Source: Paenibacillus herberti
Lineage (GTDB): Bacteria; Bacillota; Bacilli; Paenibacillales; Paenibacillaceae
Reading direction: 5' to 3'
Assembly (NCBI RefSeq): GCF_002233675.1
Contig: NZ_NMUQ01000002.1
Span: 614,078-678,077, forward strand
Length of the DNA: 64,000 bases
The notes below the pieces were generated by a model, which was not told the origin of the DNA, did no database searches, and saw only the letters and a list, made by a program, of their open reading frames with translations. Positions 9,010-17,031 of this stretch are shown here, piece after piece. The position numbers and the translations under genes were made by a program. Within the stretch, counting starts at the first letter, position 1. Every line of letters starts with the position of its first letter.

Positions 9010-9159
9010 TCAGCGCCCCAGCCCAGCCTGTCCGCTGGCTTTTCCACCTTCCGTCTCTGGATCGTCCTGCTGCTCCACGATCTCAGCCGGCACTTCCTTG
9101 CCCGCCTCTTCCTTGCCACCCTCGCGTACGGCCTTGTCCTTCTCCTCTTGCTCCTTCAT
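9010..9159 (-). CDS. Small highly charged protein, possibly frameshifted near its 3' end
   Basis: An ATG at 9159 follows AGAAGGAGAGGG on the minus strand and opens 49 codons rich in Glu, Lys and Gln (MKEQEEKDKAVREGG...). The frame closes at 9010 in a G-rich run. The +1 frame continues without a stop to 8943 and reads as plausible protein (WGADWDRTEPFGDAVQELSDVAQSH). One extra base near 9020 would explain this, making an original product of about 72 residues. The proline-rich ORFs on the opposite strand are antisense to it. No function is apparent. It lies downstream of the GTPase gene on the same strand. Confidence 0.4.
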   Translation of the reverse strand: MKEQEEKDKAVREGGKEEAGKEVPAEIVEQQDDPETEGGKASGQAGLGR

Positions 9160-9308
9160 TCTCTTCACCCTCTCCTTCTAATCCGTCTATTCTTCCCCTT
9201 GGCCAGTGTTTTTCAGAAGTAGCTTGCCCTTCCTCTCAGCCATCCCGCGTGAGATGGCCACTGCCGCATCCTAACATCTAAGACATTCTCCGAGGTTTAA
9301 AATAAGCC

Positions 9309-10682
9309 TCAACTGTTAGCCTGCTTGCGAAAAATACCATAGAGCTTGCTAATCGTCGCTGTGTTGACGTCCATCTCGTTCTCATAGGCATACTTCACCG
9401 CATAACCGAGCGCGAGCGTCATGGCTCCGGCTACCGATGCGCCCGCGATAGAGCCGGCTCCCGGAAACAGCTTGATCACTTGGCGGAACACGCTCTTTCC
9501 AATGTTGCCCACGACGGTGGCGATGACGAGCTCTTTCGCCGTTTCCTTGCTGATCGGACGACCGTACAGCACGGCCAAACGTGTCAGCAAGCCAATTTGT
9601 ACAGCAGTAATCGGTACAATATCTGCACCGGGGATCGGTGCTGCTCCGATTGCACTCGCGGATGCTGCCGCTCCGAGGATCCATTTATTTGCTGAAGTCG
9701 ACTTCTCCTTGATGTTCCTCGCAAACAGCAGATCCTTGGACTTTTTTCGCAGCAGCTCCAGGATGGCGTCCCGTAGCTTGTCGATGTTTTCACCCGTGCG
9801 CGAGGAAACCGACACGATATCAAAGCGTCCTCCCGTCTCCAGCTGCAGCCTTGCTTCCAGCCGTTCGATGTCATCCGCGGCATCGATTTTATTCAACACA
9901 AGGAGAATATTAGGATTTGTATCCCGGATCGCTTCAAAGTTTCTTTTTTCCACCTCGGAATAAACCGTGCCAGCCGCATTCAGGAAGAATAGGATGATAT
10001 CCGCCTTACGATAGTAGTCCATCGTCAGCTGCGAGTTCTCGAGGCGCACATCATTGAGCCCTGGAGTATCCACAAAAAAGATCCGATCCTTGAACAAATA
10101 CGGCCTGATTACCGTCGTCTGGCCCGGCTCCGCTCCAACTCCAGCCACCTCTTCCCCAACGATCCGGTTCAGGGTTGAGGACTTTCCGGCGTTCACATCT
10201 CCGACCAGTGCAATCAGGATATCCTGGTCGAGCTCGCGCGCGATCTCCGCCATATTCTGATCATATTGCGCTTCTGCGACGCGGCGCCATTCCTTCTCCC
10301 AGGCTTCACCAGGAGGAAGCAGTGTGTCCAGCTTATGGACCGACTGCTGTCCGACGGACGGTGCCTCCTGAGGCAGAACGGTCGCAGCGGTCTCGCGCTC
10401 CGCGCCCAAAATAGAATCGCCAACTGCTGGCGGCAGCTCTGAGCCCGACACTCCAGCCGTCGGATTTCGCTCCAGGTCGGCTGCATTTTCCGACAGGCTG
10501 ACGTCTGCCCGTGAATCCACACTCCCAGACGCTGGTACGCCTGGCGGTGAATTCACGCCCCCGGTCGTTGGAACGGCCGTCGCCCCAGGCTCCAGCCAAT
10601 GCTGGTTTCCTCCTGGCCTGCCTGGCCTTGCCCGTTCCTGCTCCTGCCTCTGCCCCTGATCTCGCTCCCTCTGCTCCATCAT
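9309..10682 (-). CDS. Era-like/YcjX-YcjF-like GTPase with hydrophobic DUF697-type C-terminus
   Basis: The first ~125 residues are disordered, rich in Pro, Gly, Ser and Glu. A TRAFAC GTPase domain follows: G1 GDVNAGKS (163-170), G3 DTPG (207-210) and G4 NKID (266-269), numbered from the first possible ATG at 10688. After residue ~330 come Ala/Gly-rich hydrophobic helices (ILGAAASASAIGAAPIPGADIVPITAVQIGLL and GSIAGASVAGAMTLALGYAVKYAY), the pattern of DUF697. These would anchor or dock it to the membrane, as in dynamin-like stress GTPases. The ATG at 10682 is preferred because AAAGGGG directly abuts the first ATG. The gene is monocistronic. The exact cellular role is unknown. Confidence 0.87.
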   Translation of the reverse strand: MMEQRERDQGQRQEQERARPGRPGGNQHWLEPGATAVPTTGGVNSPPGVPASGSVDSRADVSLSENAADLERNPTAGVSGSELPPAVGDSILGAERETAATVLPQEAPSVGQQSVHKLDTLLPPGEAWEKEWRRVAEAQYDQNMAEIARELDQDILIALVGDVNAGKSSTLNRIVGEEVAGVGAEPGQTTVIRPYLFKDRIFFVDTPGLNDVRLENSQLTMDYYRKADIILFFLNAAGTVYSEVEKRNFEAIRDTNPNILLVLNKIDAADDIERLEARLQLETGGRFDIVSVSSRTGENIDKLRDAILELLRKKSKDLLFARNIKEKSTSANKWILGAAASASAIGAAPIPGADIVPITAVQIGLLTRLAVLYGRPISKETAKELVIATVVGNIGKSVFRQVIKLFPGAGSIAGASVAGAMTLALGYAVKYAYENEMDVNTATISKLYGIFRKQANS

Positions 10683-10836
10683 TCCCATCCCCTTTCGCCT
10701 GTCAGCATCGCTCTCGTTATGGCTTCAATATCTTGTTAAGATGTTCTTACCTCTAAGGCTGGCAACCTGAATCTCTTCCATTCCATGCGGACGGCCCACA
10801 GTCTCCATAGAAGGTTCGATATCCGAATCGAGAGAG

Positions 10837-10855
10837 TATTCACACGCAGTGAATA
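10837..10855. promoter_or_regulatory. Small dyad ahead of the cupin gene, possible operator
   Basis: TATTCAC (10837-10843) and GTGAATA (10849-10855) form a perfect 7-bp dyad with a 5-base spacer, 28 bases upstream of the cupin start codon. Confidence 0.35.
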
Positions 10856-10882
10856 AAAAATTGAATATCTAGGAGGAAGAGA

Positions 10883-11398
10883 ATGGAATCGCAAATCGAG
10901 CCTCAGAAGCTATTTTTCCAAGATGACGGACTCATTCCGAACCATCCCTCCCTGCCCGTATTGGTGTACCGATCTCCCGTAAAAAAAACCGAAAGCATGG
11001 AGCAGCTCTTCGCCTCACACGGTTGGGGCAACAACTGGACCAACGGCGTCTACCCCTATCATCATTACCATAGTAACACCCATGAAGCGCTTGGCGTCGT
11101 CAGCGGCACCGCGATGCTGCAGTTGGGCGGTCCAACGGGGGAAACCGTGGAGGTAAGCTCAGGGGACGTGCTGGTGCTGCCGGCTGGCACCGGACATAGG
11201 AGACTGTCGGCGAGCAGCAGCTTCCGCATTTCGGGAGGTTATCCCGGCGGTGTAAGTTACAATATGCGCCACGCTGAAAATAAAGATCGTCAGCTCGCGC
11301 TGGAAGAGATTCCATCTGTGCTGCTTCCAGGTACCGACCCTGTATATGGCGTGGCCGGACCGCTGCTGCGGGCCTGGCACATCGGAAAATACAGCTGA
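10883..11398 (+). CDS. YjlB-like cupin domain protein
   Basis: 171 residues. A single cupin barrel is shown by YPYHHYHSNTHEALGVVSG (metal-ligand histidines and Glu, about 57-75) and by GDVLVLPAGTGHRRL (about 94-108). Sequence and length resemble B. subtilis YjlB, a cytoplasmic cupin of unknown substrate. AGGAGG (10871-10876) precedes the ATG. It is transcribed in the same direction as the amylase downstream, 168 bases away, with no clear terminator between them. Confidence 0.88.
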   Translation: MESQIEPQKLFFQDDGLIPNHPSLPVLVYRSPVKKTESMEQLFASHGWGNNWTNGVYPYHHYHSNTHEALGVVSGTAMLQLGGPTGETVEVSSGDVLVLPAGTGHRRLSASSSFRISGGYPGGVSYNMRHAENKDRQLALEEIPSVLLPGTDPVYGVAGPLLRAWHIGKYS

Positions 11399-11566
11399 CA
11401 CACCTGCTCCAATCTGATCGCTAGTCGGGAACGCGTAACGCGGCGGCTCGGGGGTGCCTAGTTTTGCAGGAGCCGTGCCATCCACCGTCTTGATTAGATG
11501 CCTGTCCGCCAGGGGTAATGATGCGTAATATTGACAAATCATACGGCAAAGGGTGATCCGCGCAAG

Positions 11567-13060
11567 ATGGAACGCAATCATACGATGATGCAATTTTTTG
11601 AATGGCATGTGCCGGCGGACGGCAAACACTGGCAGCGCCTCAAGGAGCGTGCCGCCGAGCTGAAGGCCGCCGGCATCGATGCTATTTGGATCCCCCCTGC
11701 GACCAAGGCTTCCTCTCCGGAAGATAACGGCTACAGCGTATACGATCTGTACGACCTGGGCGAGTTCGACCAGAAGGGTGCCAAGCGCACGAAGTACGGT
11801 ACAAAGGAAGAGTTGCTGGAGGCGATTGGCATCTGCCGGGAGCATGGCATCGCCGTTTACGCCGATCTGGTCATGAACCATAAGGCTGGAGCCGACGAAA
11901 AAGAGAAATTCAAGGTGATCGAGGTCGAAGGAGAGAATCGTCAGGAGGAAATATCCGATCCGCATAGCATCGAGGGCTGGACAAAGTTCACCTTTCCCGG
12001 ACGCGGGGATAAATACTCCTCGTTCAAGTGGAATTTCACGCATTTTAACGGGACCGATTTCGACGCGAAGCGTGATGAAACCGGCGTTTATCGCATCCTA
12101 GGCGAGAACAAACAGTGGAACGAGAATGTCGACGATCAGTTCGGCAACTACGATTACTTGATGTTCGCCAACATCGATTACAACAACCCTGAGGTGCGTG
12201 AGGAGATGATCCGCTGGGGTCATTGGCTGGTAAAAGAGAGCGGCGTAAACGGCTTTCGGCTCGATGCGATCAAGCATATCGATCATACGTTCATCCGGGA
12301 ATTTGCGCGGGAGATCAAGGGGCAGGCACCGGAACATTTTTATATCGTCGGCGAGTTCTGGAATAGCATCACCGAAGACTGTACCGCATTCTTGGAGACG
12401 GTCGAGCATGAGCTCGACTTGTTCGACGCTCCGCTGCATTACCGGCTTAAGGAGGCGGCAGACAGCGGACGCGAGTTCGATCTGCGGACTATTTTTGACG
12501 GGTCCCTGGTGAAGGAGCATCCGCAACATGCGGTGACACTCGTCGAAAACCATGACACCCAACCCGGCGAGGCGCTGGAATCATGGATTGGTGATTGGTT
12601 CAAACAGAGCGCTTATGCGCTTATCCTGTTGCGCCGCGACGGCTATCCGGTCGTCTTCTATGGTGATTATTACGGCATTGGAGGCGAGCAGCCCATCGAG
12701 GGCAAAAAGGTAGCGATCGATCCGCTGCTGTACGCTCGTTATCATCGCGCTTACGGCGACCAGGACGATTATCTCGATGATCGGCATGTCATCGGCTGGG
12801 TGCGCCGCGGCGTGCCGGAGTTCGAACGCTCCGGCTGCGCCGTCGTCGTCTGCAACGCCGATGATTGCTCCAAGCGCATGTTCGTCGGCGAAGAGCGCGC
12901 CGGCGAAGTGTGGGTCGATTTGACTAATACACGCGCGGAGCGGATCGTTATTGGCGAGGATGGCTTCGCCGACTTCCCGGTCAGTGGCGGCAGCGTGTCC
13001 GTATGGGCATTGCCGGAATTCGATGTGGAGCCGAATGAAGTAAACGTAGAAGGAGAATGA
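11567..13060 (+). CDS. Cytoplasmic alpha-amylase (GH13)
   Basis: 497 residues of a GH13 alpha-amylase similar to the AmyA/maltohexaose-forming subfamily. The catalytic set is visible: nucleophile D233 (GFRLDAIKHI), acid/base E263 (IVGEFW) and transition-state stabiliser D330 (VENHDTQ). The calcium/substrate region DLVMNHK is at 100-106. There is no signal peptide, so it acts on intracellular alpha-glucans such as glycogen or imported maltodextrins. The ATG at 11567 follows AAAGGGTGA at a proper distance; a TTG 12 codons upstream is open but unsupported. An acidic C-terminal extension ends in VNVEGE. Confidence 0.93.
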   Translation: MERNHTMMQFFEWHVPADGKHWQRLKERAAELKAAGIDAIWIPPATKASSPEDNGYSVYDLYDLGEFDQKGAKRTKYGTKEELLEAIGICREHGIAVYADLVMNHKAGADEKEKFKVIEVEGENRQEEISDPHSIEGWTKFTFPGRGDKYSSFKWNFTHFNGTDFDAKRDETGVYRILGENKQWNENVDDQFGNYDYLMFANIDYNNPEVREEMIRWGHWLVKESGVNGFRLDAIKHIDHTFIREFAREIKGQAPEHFYIVGEFWNSITEDCTAFLETVEHELDLFDAPLHYRLKEAADSGREFDLRTIFDGSLVKEHPQHAVTLVENHDTQPGEALESWIGDWFKQSAYALILLRRDGYPVVFYGDYYGIGGEQPIEGKKVAIDPLLYARYHRAYGDQDDYLDDRHVIGWVRRGVPEFERSGCAVVVCNADDCSKRMFVGEERAGEVWVDLTNTRAERIVIGEDGFADFPVSGGSVSVWALPEFDVEPNEVNVEGE

Positions 13061-13267
13061 GAGTAGCAGAACGAACAGATGCCTTATAGCTTTAGGAAGC
13101 CGAGCAACTACTAGAGCGACTACCAACAGAGCGTTTTCAGCAGAGCAGTTATCAGTAGCACTGTTTACAGCAAAGAGCAGTCATCATAAACAGGCCTTCA
13201 ACGCAGTGGATGATGAAAGTGAACATCGCGAGCCTAATAATTACTCGGAATGGGAGATGAATCACTT

Positions 13268-13777
13268 ATGAAGGAACATGTGCTGAATCAGCTGGAAATG
13301 ACACGCTCGGAGCTGCTGAACGAGGTGCGCGGACTCCCGCTCGAAACGCTTCAGGCGAAGCCCCCCGGTAACGGGTGGTCCGTCCTAGAAATTATGGAGC
13401 ATTTGGCAACGCTCGAGGGTTCCATAGCGAAAGGATTGGTCGCCGTCCTGCAAAGTCCGGAGCGCAACGATCTTGTGAAGGCCCCACTGGAGCTGCTGAA
13501 GGATCCCTCACGCAAAGCTCAGGCTCCTGACCGAGTACAACCGCTCGGAAGGATCAACACGCTGGCCGAGGCAGAGCAAGCGTTGGCCGATGCCCGCCAG
13601 AAGTTGCTTGAGAGCGTTGCGGTCGATCTAGGCACGGAGCGGATGGAGAAGCGAGGCTTTGAGCATCCGATGTTCGGCCCGATGAGCGCAGCTCAGTGGG
13701 TCGAGCTCATCCCCCTCCATGAGGATCGGCATCTTGGACAGATTCGCAATACGCTTCGCCAGCTTCAAGGAAGCTAA
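13268..13777 (+). CDS. DinB-family putative metal-dependent hydrolase
   Basis: About 169 residues forming a DinB/YfiT four-helix bundle. The likely metal ligands are the His in NGWSVLEIMEHLATLEG and the HEDRHLGQI pair near the C-terminus. Proteins of this superfamily include bacillithiol and mycothiol S-transferases, but many have no known substrate. The ATG at 13268 is spaced better from GGGAG than the upstream in-frame ATG at 13250. A terminator follows immediately (13799-13829). Confidence 0.88.
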   Translation: MKEHVLNQLEMTRSELLNEVRGLPLETLQAKPPGNGWSVLEIMEHLATLEGSIAKGLVAVLQSPERNDLVKAPLELLKDPSRKAQAPDRVQPLGRINTLAEAEQALADARQKLLESVAVDLGTERMEKRGFEHPMFGPMSAAQWVELIPLHEDRHLGQIRNTLRQLQGS

Positions 13778-13798
13778 ACGCCCGATTGCTTTAGATTT

Positions 13799-13829
13799 AA
13801 CACACTCTCTTGGGGAGTGTGTTTTTTTT
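13799..13829 (+). terminator. Intrinsic terminator after the DinB gene
   Basis: AACACACTC (13799-13807) pairs with GAGTGTGTT (13815-13823) and runs into eight T residues. Confidence 0.85.
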
Positions 13830-14030
13830 GCTCCTAACATCCCGCACGCTATCCGCAGGTAAGTTCCTCTCTTGCTATTGCTTAAGACTGCCCACATCCT
13901 TCAGCCCAAACTATTAATTTATGGGACAAGTGCCAGAGTCCGTCTATCTGGCTCCTACATAGATTGTTATATAAAGCTCTCAACCGATTTTAGAGAAATT
14001 CTCAAAAGCCAAGTATAGGAGGAAATTAAT

Positions 14031-14501
14031 TTGAGAAATATTAGTAACAGTTACGGATCAAACCTAGGCCTCATTCTAGTTTTGTTTATTCTGTTAGTCA
14101 TCACGATATGTTTCTTTTCCCGCAACTCAGTGAATAATGGACCGGATGATGGATCGGATGATGAATCGTCCGAACTGGGGGCTACGCGAGGTTTTACCCT
14201 TGTTAACTCTGCAGAAGGTCTGAATCTTGTTGTAAGTTTTATAAAGAACGCGGAAGAGCCTACCCCAACTTTTTTGCCTTCGGGAGATGAAAACCACTTT
14301 AGGGTACCAATAGGTTCTACTGCCACTGTTATTTACAGTGTATACACCACTAGCTACGCTAGTTTGGTCGGGAAGTTCAGTGCTAGTATGTACTCTATTT
14401 CATTAGTTCAAGATGTAGGCTTTAGATCTATATCAACGACGGCGCCACTCCGTTGGTTTTATGGTATAACCCCTTCCAACTTGGTTCTCGTCAACAAATA
14501 A
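14031..14501 (+). CDS. Membrane-anchored secreted protein with YjcZ-like hydrophobic N-terminus
   Basis: 156 residues starting at a TTG that follows AGGAGG at 14018-14023. Residues 10-29 (GSNLGLILVLFILLVITICF) form one membrane helix with the FxLILVLFILLVI pattern of the small YjcZ sporulation proteins. An Asp/Ser-rich linker (PDDGSDDESSELG) and a ~100-residue extracytoplasmic domain rich in Ser/Thr and aromatics follow. The gene at 46034-46249 has the same arrangement, so the two are paralogs. Local composition is AT-rich compared with most of the window. Function unknown; a spore or envelope role is a guess from the N-terminus. Confidence 0.65.
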   Translation: MRNISNSYGSNLGLILVLFILLVITICFFSRNSVNNGPDDGSDDESSELGATRGFTLVNSAEGLNLVVSFIKNAEEPTPTFLPSGDENHFRVPIGSTATVIYSVYTTSYASLVGKFSASMYSISLVQDVGFRSISTTAPLRWFYGITPSNLVLVNK

Positions 14502-14657
14502 TGGTCTAAGCAAGCATTCGTCGAACTACTGTTGATCACGCAGGATTTAACCGGTACCGATAGTTTATATACAGCGAAGAATACACAAAGAAGAGGTTCG
14601 GAAGTAAATCCGTTTGCTTTTTTGGGGACAACGATGGTGGTAATCTCCAGGGATTGA
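14502..14657 (+). pseudogene. In-frame open stretch after the TAA of the preceding gene, possible remnant
   Basis: Directly after the TAA at 14499-14501 the same frame stays open for 51 codons to a TGA at 14655. It reads as plausible protein (FVELLLITQDLTGTDSLYT, then GSEVNPFAFLGTTMVVI). The GxEVNPF pattern resembles the G-E-x-N-P motif of DUF5658-type membrane proteins. There is no start codon with a ribosome binding site. It is either the remnant of another gene or a tail lost through a nonsense change. Confidence 0.3.
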
Positions 14658-14695
14658 TGTTGTGGAAGCATTTATTTCACCTACTATAGTGCAGG

Positions 14696-14740
14696 AAAAA
14701 GGTACCGTTTCTCGATTAATTTGAGAAACGGTACCTTTTT
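14696..14740. terminator. Bidirectional hairpin terminator in the AT-rich island
   Basis: An 18-bp perfect stem (14696-14713 with 14723-14740, containing GGTACCGTTTCTC) has A-runs on one side and T-runs on the other. It can serve the + gene before it and the - gene after it. Confidence 0.85.
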
Positions 14741-14768
14741 AGCTGTAAATCGATTTTTCAGCAAAACA

Positions 14769-15050
14769 TTATTCACTATCTATTTTCTTTCTCCGTACTC
14801 CTTGGAAAATTAACATAACCCCCATAAAGAATAATAAAATATTGGTAGAACTTAAAGTATGTTTAGATACAAATTCTTTAATTATGAGATAGGTTTGGAT
14901 TACCAAGATAATAGAAGCGAGAAGAAAATGAATACTGGATTCGCCTTTGAATTTCATACCAACAAACCTTATTATAATCGTTATTGCAATGGCATAAACG
15001 GAGATAATCCCTACAATAGTTAGAGCTAAAATAGAAATATTTATATTCAT
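14769..15050 (-). CDS. Small three-helix membrane protein, unknown function
   Basis: 93 residues with three hydrophobic segments (about 5-27, 40-58 and 68-84) and a basic C-terminus (GVRRKKIDSE). AAGGA lies seven bases before the ATG. It is strongly AT-rich, unlike the flanking regions beyond 16 kb, and it sits in the same low-GC island as the gene at 15267-15785. There is no recognised family. Confidence 0.65.
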   Translation of the reverse strand: MNINISILALTIVGIISVYAIAITIIIRFVGMKFKGESSIHFLLASIILVIQTYLIIKEFVSKHTLSSTNILLFFMGVMLIFQGVRRKKIDSE

Positions 15051-15266
15051 CAGTCATCCTTTACAAAGCATAAACATACCCTTCATTTCGCATATCAACA
15101 AACCAACAGATTAGGTCCAAATTAATACATATATGTGATTGCTTAACTCACTCTCATTGTACCTTGTCTAACTGCCCAATTGCAAAACCGCAAAGGCTAA
15201 CGACATATCGCTGGCAACGTATTTATACGAAGAGGTTCAGCATGAACTCGAACTACTTTGTAGGTA

Positions 15267-15785
15267 CTAGTTGTGATTAAATTCAATTGCCTCCTCTTTA
15301 ATTCTGTTAACGCTATCTAAGGGTAAAGTCCCTTCCATTCTTTTTATATGTACAATTTCATCATCAAAAGAATTAATAAAATCTTTAACTTCCAAGATAT
15401 ATTTTTCTTCTTGTTGATTAAGATTTTTTTTGTAAGTAAATTGTGCTATAACTTTAGATGCATTCTCAAAAATAAAGCCTACCTCTTCCCACATTTCGGA
15501 TTGATTCCCGCTCAATTGCATTGCGGCAGATACATTATTTAAACTATTTAAGTAGCTAATAAGAGGTGTTAATTGCTTAAGATCATCTCTATAGTCTATT
15601 GAATTAATTAAATTTCTTGCATCCCGAGAGTTGGATAGCAATTGAGACCCGTTTATTGATATATAAGTTTTCTTTAAGTTTTCTAACTCCACTATCTTTT
15701 TTTCTTGATCATTAATTTTAACCGCGACTGTAATACTGGCGATAATAACTAACACACATGCGCAAACCCAATAGAATTTCTTCAT
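15267..15785 (-). CDS. Membrane-anchored extracytoplasmic helical protein, unknown function
   Basis: 172 residues. KKFYWVCACVLVIIASITVAV is a single N-terminal membrane anchor or uncleaved signal. The remainder is a hydrophilic helical domain (KINDQEKKIVELENLKKTY looks coiled-coil). The ATG at 15785 follows AAGGAGG; an upstream in-frame start at 15809 lacks a good site. The gene is AT-rich. No homologous family is evident by eye. Confidence 0.68.
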   Translation of the reverse strand: MKKFYWVCACVLVIIASITVAVKINDQEKKIVELENLKKTYISINGSQLLSNSRDARNLINSIDYRDDLKQLTPLISYLNSLNNVSAAMQLSGNQSEMWEEVGFIFENASKVIAQFTYKKNLNQQEEKYILEVKDFINSFDDEIVHIKRMEGTLPLDSVNRIKEEAIEFNHN

Positions 15786-16002
15786 TTTATCCTCCTTAAA
15801 TAAATTCAATTTATTTTAAATCTAATTTCACTTAAATGTTGTTGGTATATTTTTCATTGTTGTTTGCCTATAACCTGAGCCCATAACCAGCTCTAAAATA
15901 TCCTTATAACTGTTTCGCGGAAAAGCGGTACAGCTTGCAAATCCAAAGTGGTATACTAGGTGAAAACGTATCGGGACGATAAGGAACCGGCTAGGAGGCT
16001 TT

Positions 16003-16956
16003 ATGAGCTCAACCCTGAAAGATAAACTGCTCCGCAAAGAAAGCGGCATCCTGACCTATGGCATGACTCCGCCCAAAAGCAGTCATCCACCAGAGAAAAT
16101 CCGGGAGATTGCAGATAAGCAGATTTCCCGGCTAAAGGATACCGGCATCGACGGTCTTGTTCTTTACGATGTGCAGGACGAGGCGGACCGGACCGATAAA
16201 GACCGGCCCTTCCCGTATTTGGAGGCGCTGGATCCTACGGAGTATTACAACGGTTATCTGAAGCAGGAGCTCGGAGTTCCGTCCATTATTTACCACTGCG
16301 TTGCCTCTGAGGGACCCGACAAGCTCGCAAAGTGGATCCTTCAAGACCGGGACGATCAGCGGTACACCGTATACGTGGGGGCTTCCTCCAGCCGCCAGCA
16401 GGTACAGATTCGACTTCCGGAAGCTTATCGCATGAGCGGCATTCTCAACGAAAAGCTGATGACCGGCGGAGTTGTCATACCGGAGCGGCACCGCAGCAAG
16501 GGCGACGAGCATATGCGGGCGCAGGCCAAACAGGAGTCGGGTTGTGGTTTTTTCATCTCCCAGGCTACCTATGATGTGGAAGCGTCCAAGAGCTTCCTCT
16601 CCGACTACTATTACGATAGCCGCAAAAACGGCACGGAAATGGTTCCGATCCTGTTCAACATCGCACCATGCGGCTCCGCCAAAACGCTTGAATTCATGAA
16701 GTGGCTCGGCATCAGCATCCCCAAATGGCTGGAAAATGAGCTCATGCATTCCCAAGACATCCTGGACAAATCCGTTCAGCTGTCCCGCCAAGTATTTTTG
16801 GAGCTGTACCGCTTCGGAATTGAAAAAGGGATCCCAATCGGCTGCAGCGTAGAGAGCGTATCCACCCGTAAAGTCGAGATCGAAGCTTCCATCCAGCTGC
16901 TGAAGGATATCCGCCAGGATATGCAATCCCTTTCCGAACAGCTGACGGTCGTTTAG
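16003..16956 (+). CDS. Methylenetetrahydrofolate reductase-like FAD enzyme
   Basis: 317 residues resembling the MTHFR/FAD-linked TIM-barrel family. The start YGMTPPKSSHPPEKIREIADKQ and the strand DGLVLYDVQDEADR match the MTHFR N-terminus. CGFFISQATYD (about 185-195) corresponds to the conserved barrel block for flavin and folate, and MVPILFNIAPCGSAKTLEFMKWLGI to a later strand. It departs from MetF in several places, so it may use another substrate. An AGGAGG site precedes the ATG. It is a single-gene unit with a strong terminator. Confidence 0.75.
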   Translation: MSSTLKDKLLRKESGILTYGMTPPKSSHPPEKIREIADKQISRLKDTGIDGLVLYDVQDEADRTDKDRPFPYLEALDPTEYYNGYLKQELGVPSIIYHCVASEGPDKLAKWILQDRDDQRYTVYVGASSSRQQVQIRLPEAYRMSGILNEKLMTGGVVIPERHRSKGDEHMRAQAKQESGCGFFISQATYDVEASKSFLSDYYYDSRKNGTEMVPILFNIAPCGSAKTLEFMKWLGISIPKWLENELMHSQDILDKSVQLSRQVFLELYRFGIEKGIPIGCSVESVSTRKVEIEASIQLLKDIRQDMQSLSEQLTVV

Positions 16957-16966
16957 GGATCATATC

Positions 16967-17004
16967 CAAAATAAAAACGCGCCCGGGGGCGCGTTTTTAT
17001 TTTG
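16967..17004. terminator. Perfect 18-bp bidirectional terminator
   Basis: CAAAATAAAAACGCGCCC pairs exactly with its complement across a 2-base loop and has flanking A/T runs. It serves the MTHFR-like gene and the convergent alkC-like gene. Confidence 0.9.
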
Positions 17005-17031
17005 AATAAGACAGCCGCTACGCGAGAATGG

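Noticed and set aside
8909..9281. Pro/Ser-rich ORFs on the + strand
   Set aside because: They are antisense to a Glu/Lys-rich frame that has a ribosome binding site, and their composition is what antisense of such codons gives.
15935..15957. Promoter TTGCAA/TATACT ahead of the MTHFR-like gene
   Set aside because: The two hexamers are only 11 bases apart, too close for a sigma-A promoter.
16132..16926. 264-codon ORF on the - strand
   Set aside because: Antisense of the MTHFR-like gene, which has a strong AGGAGG site and terminator.
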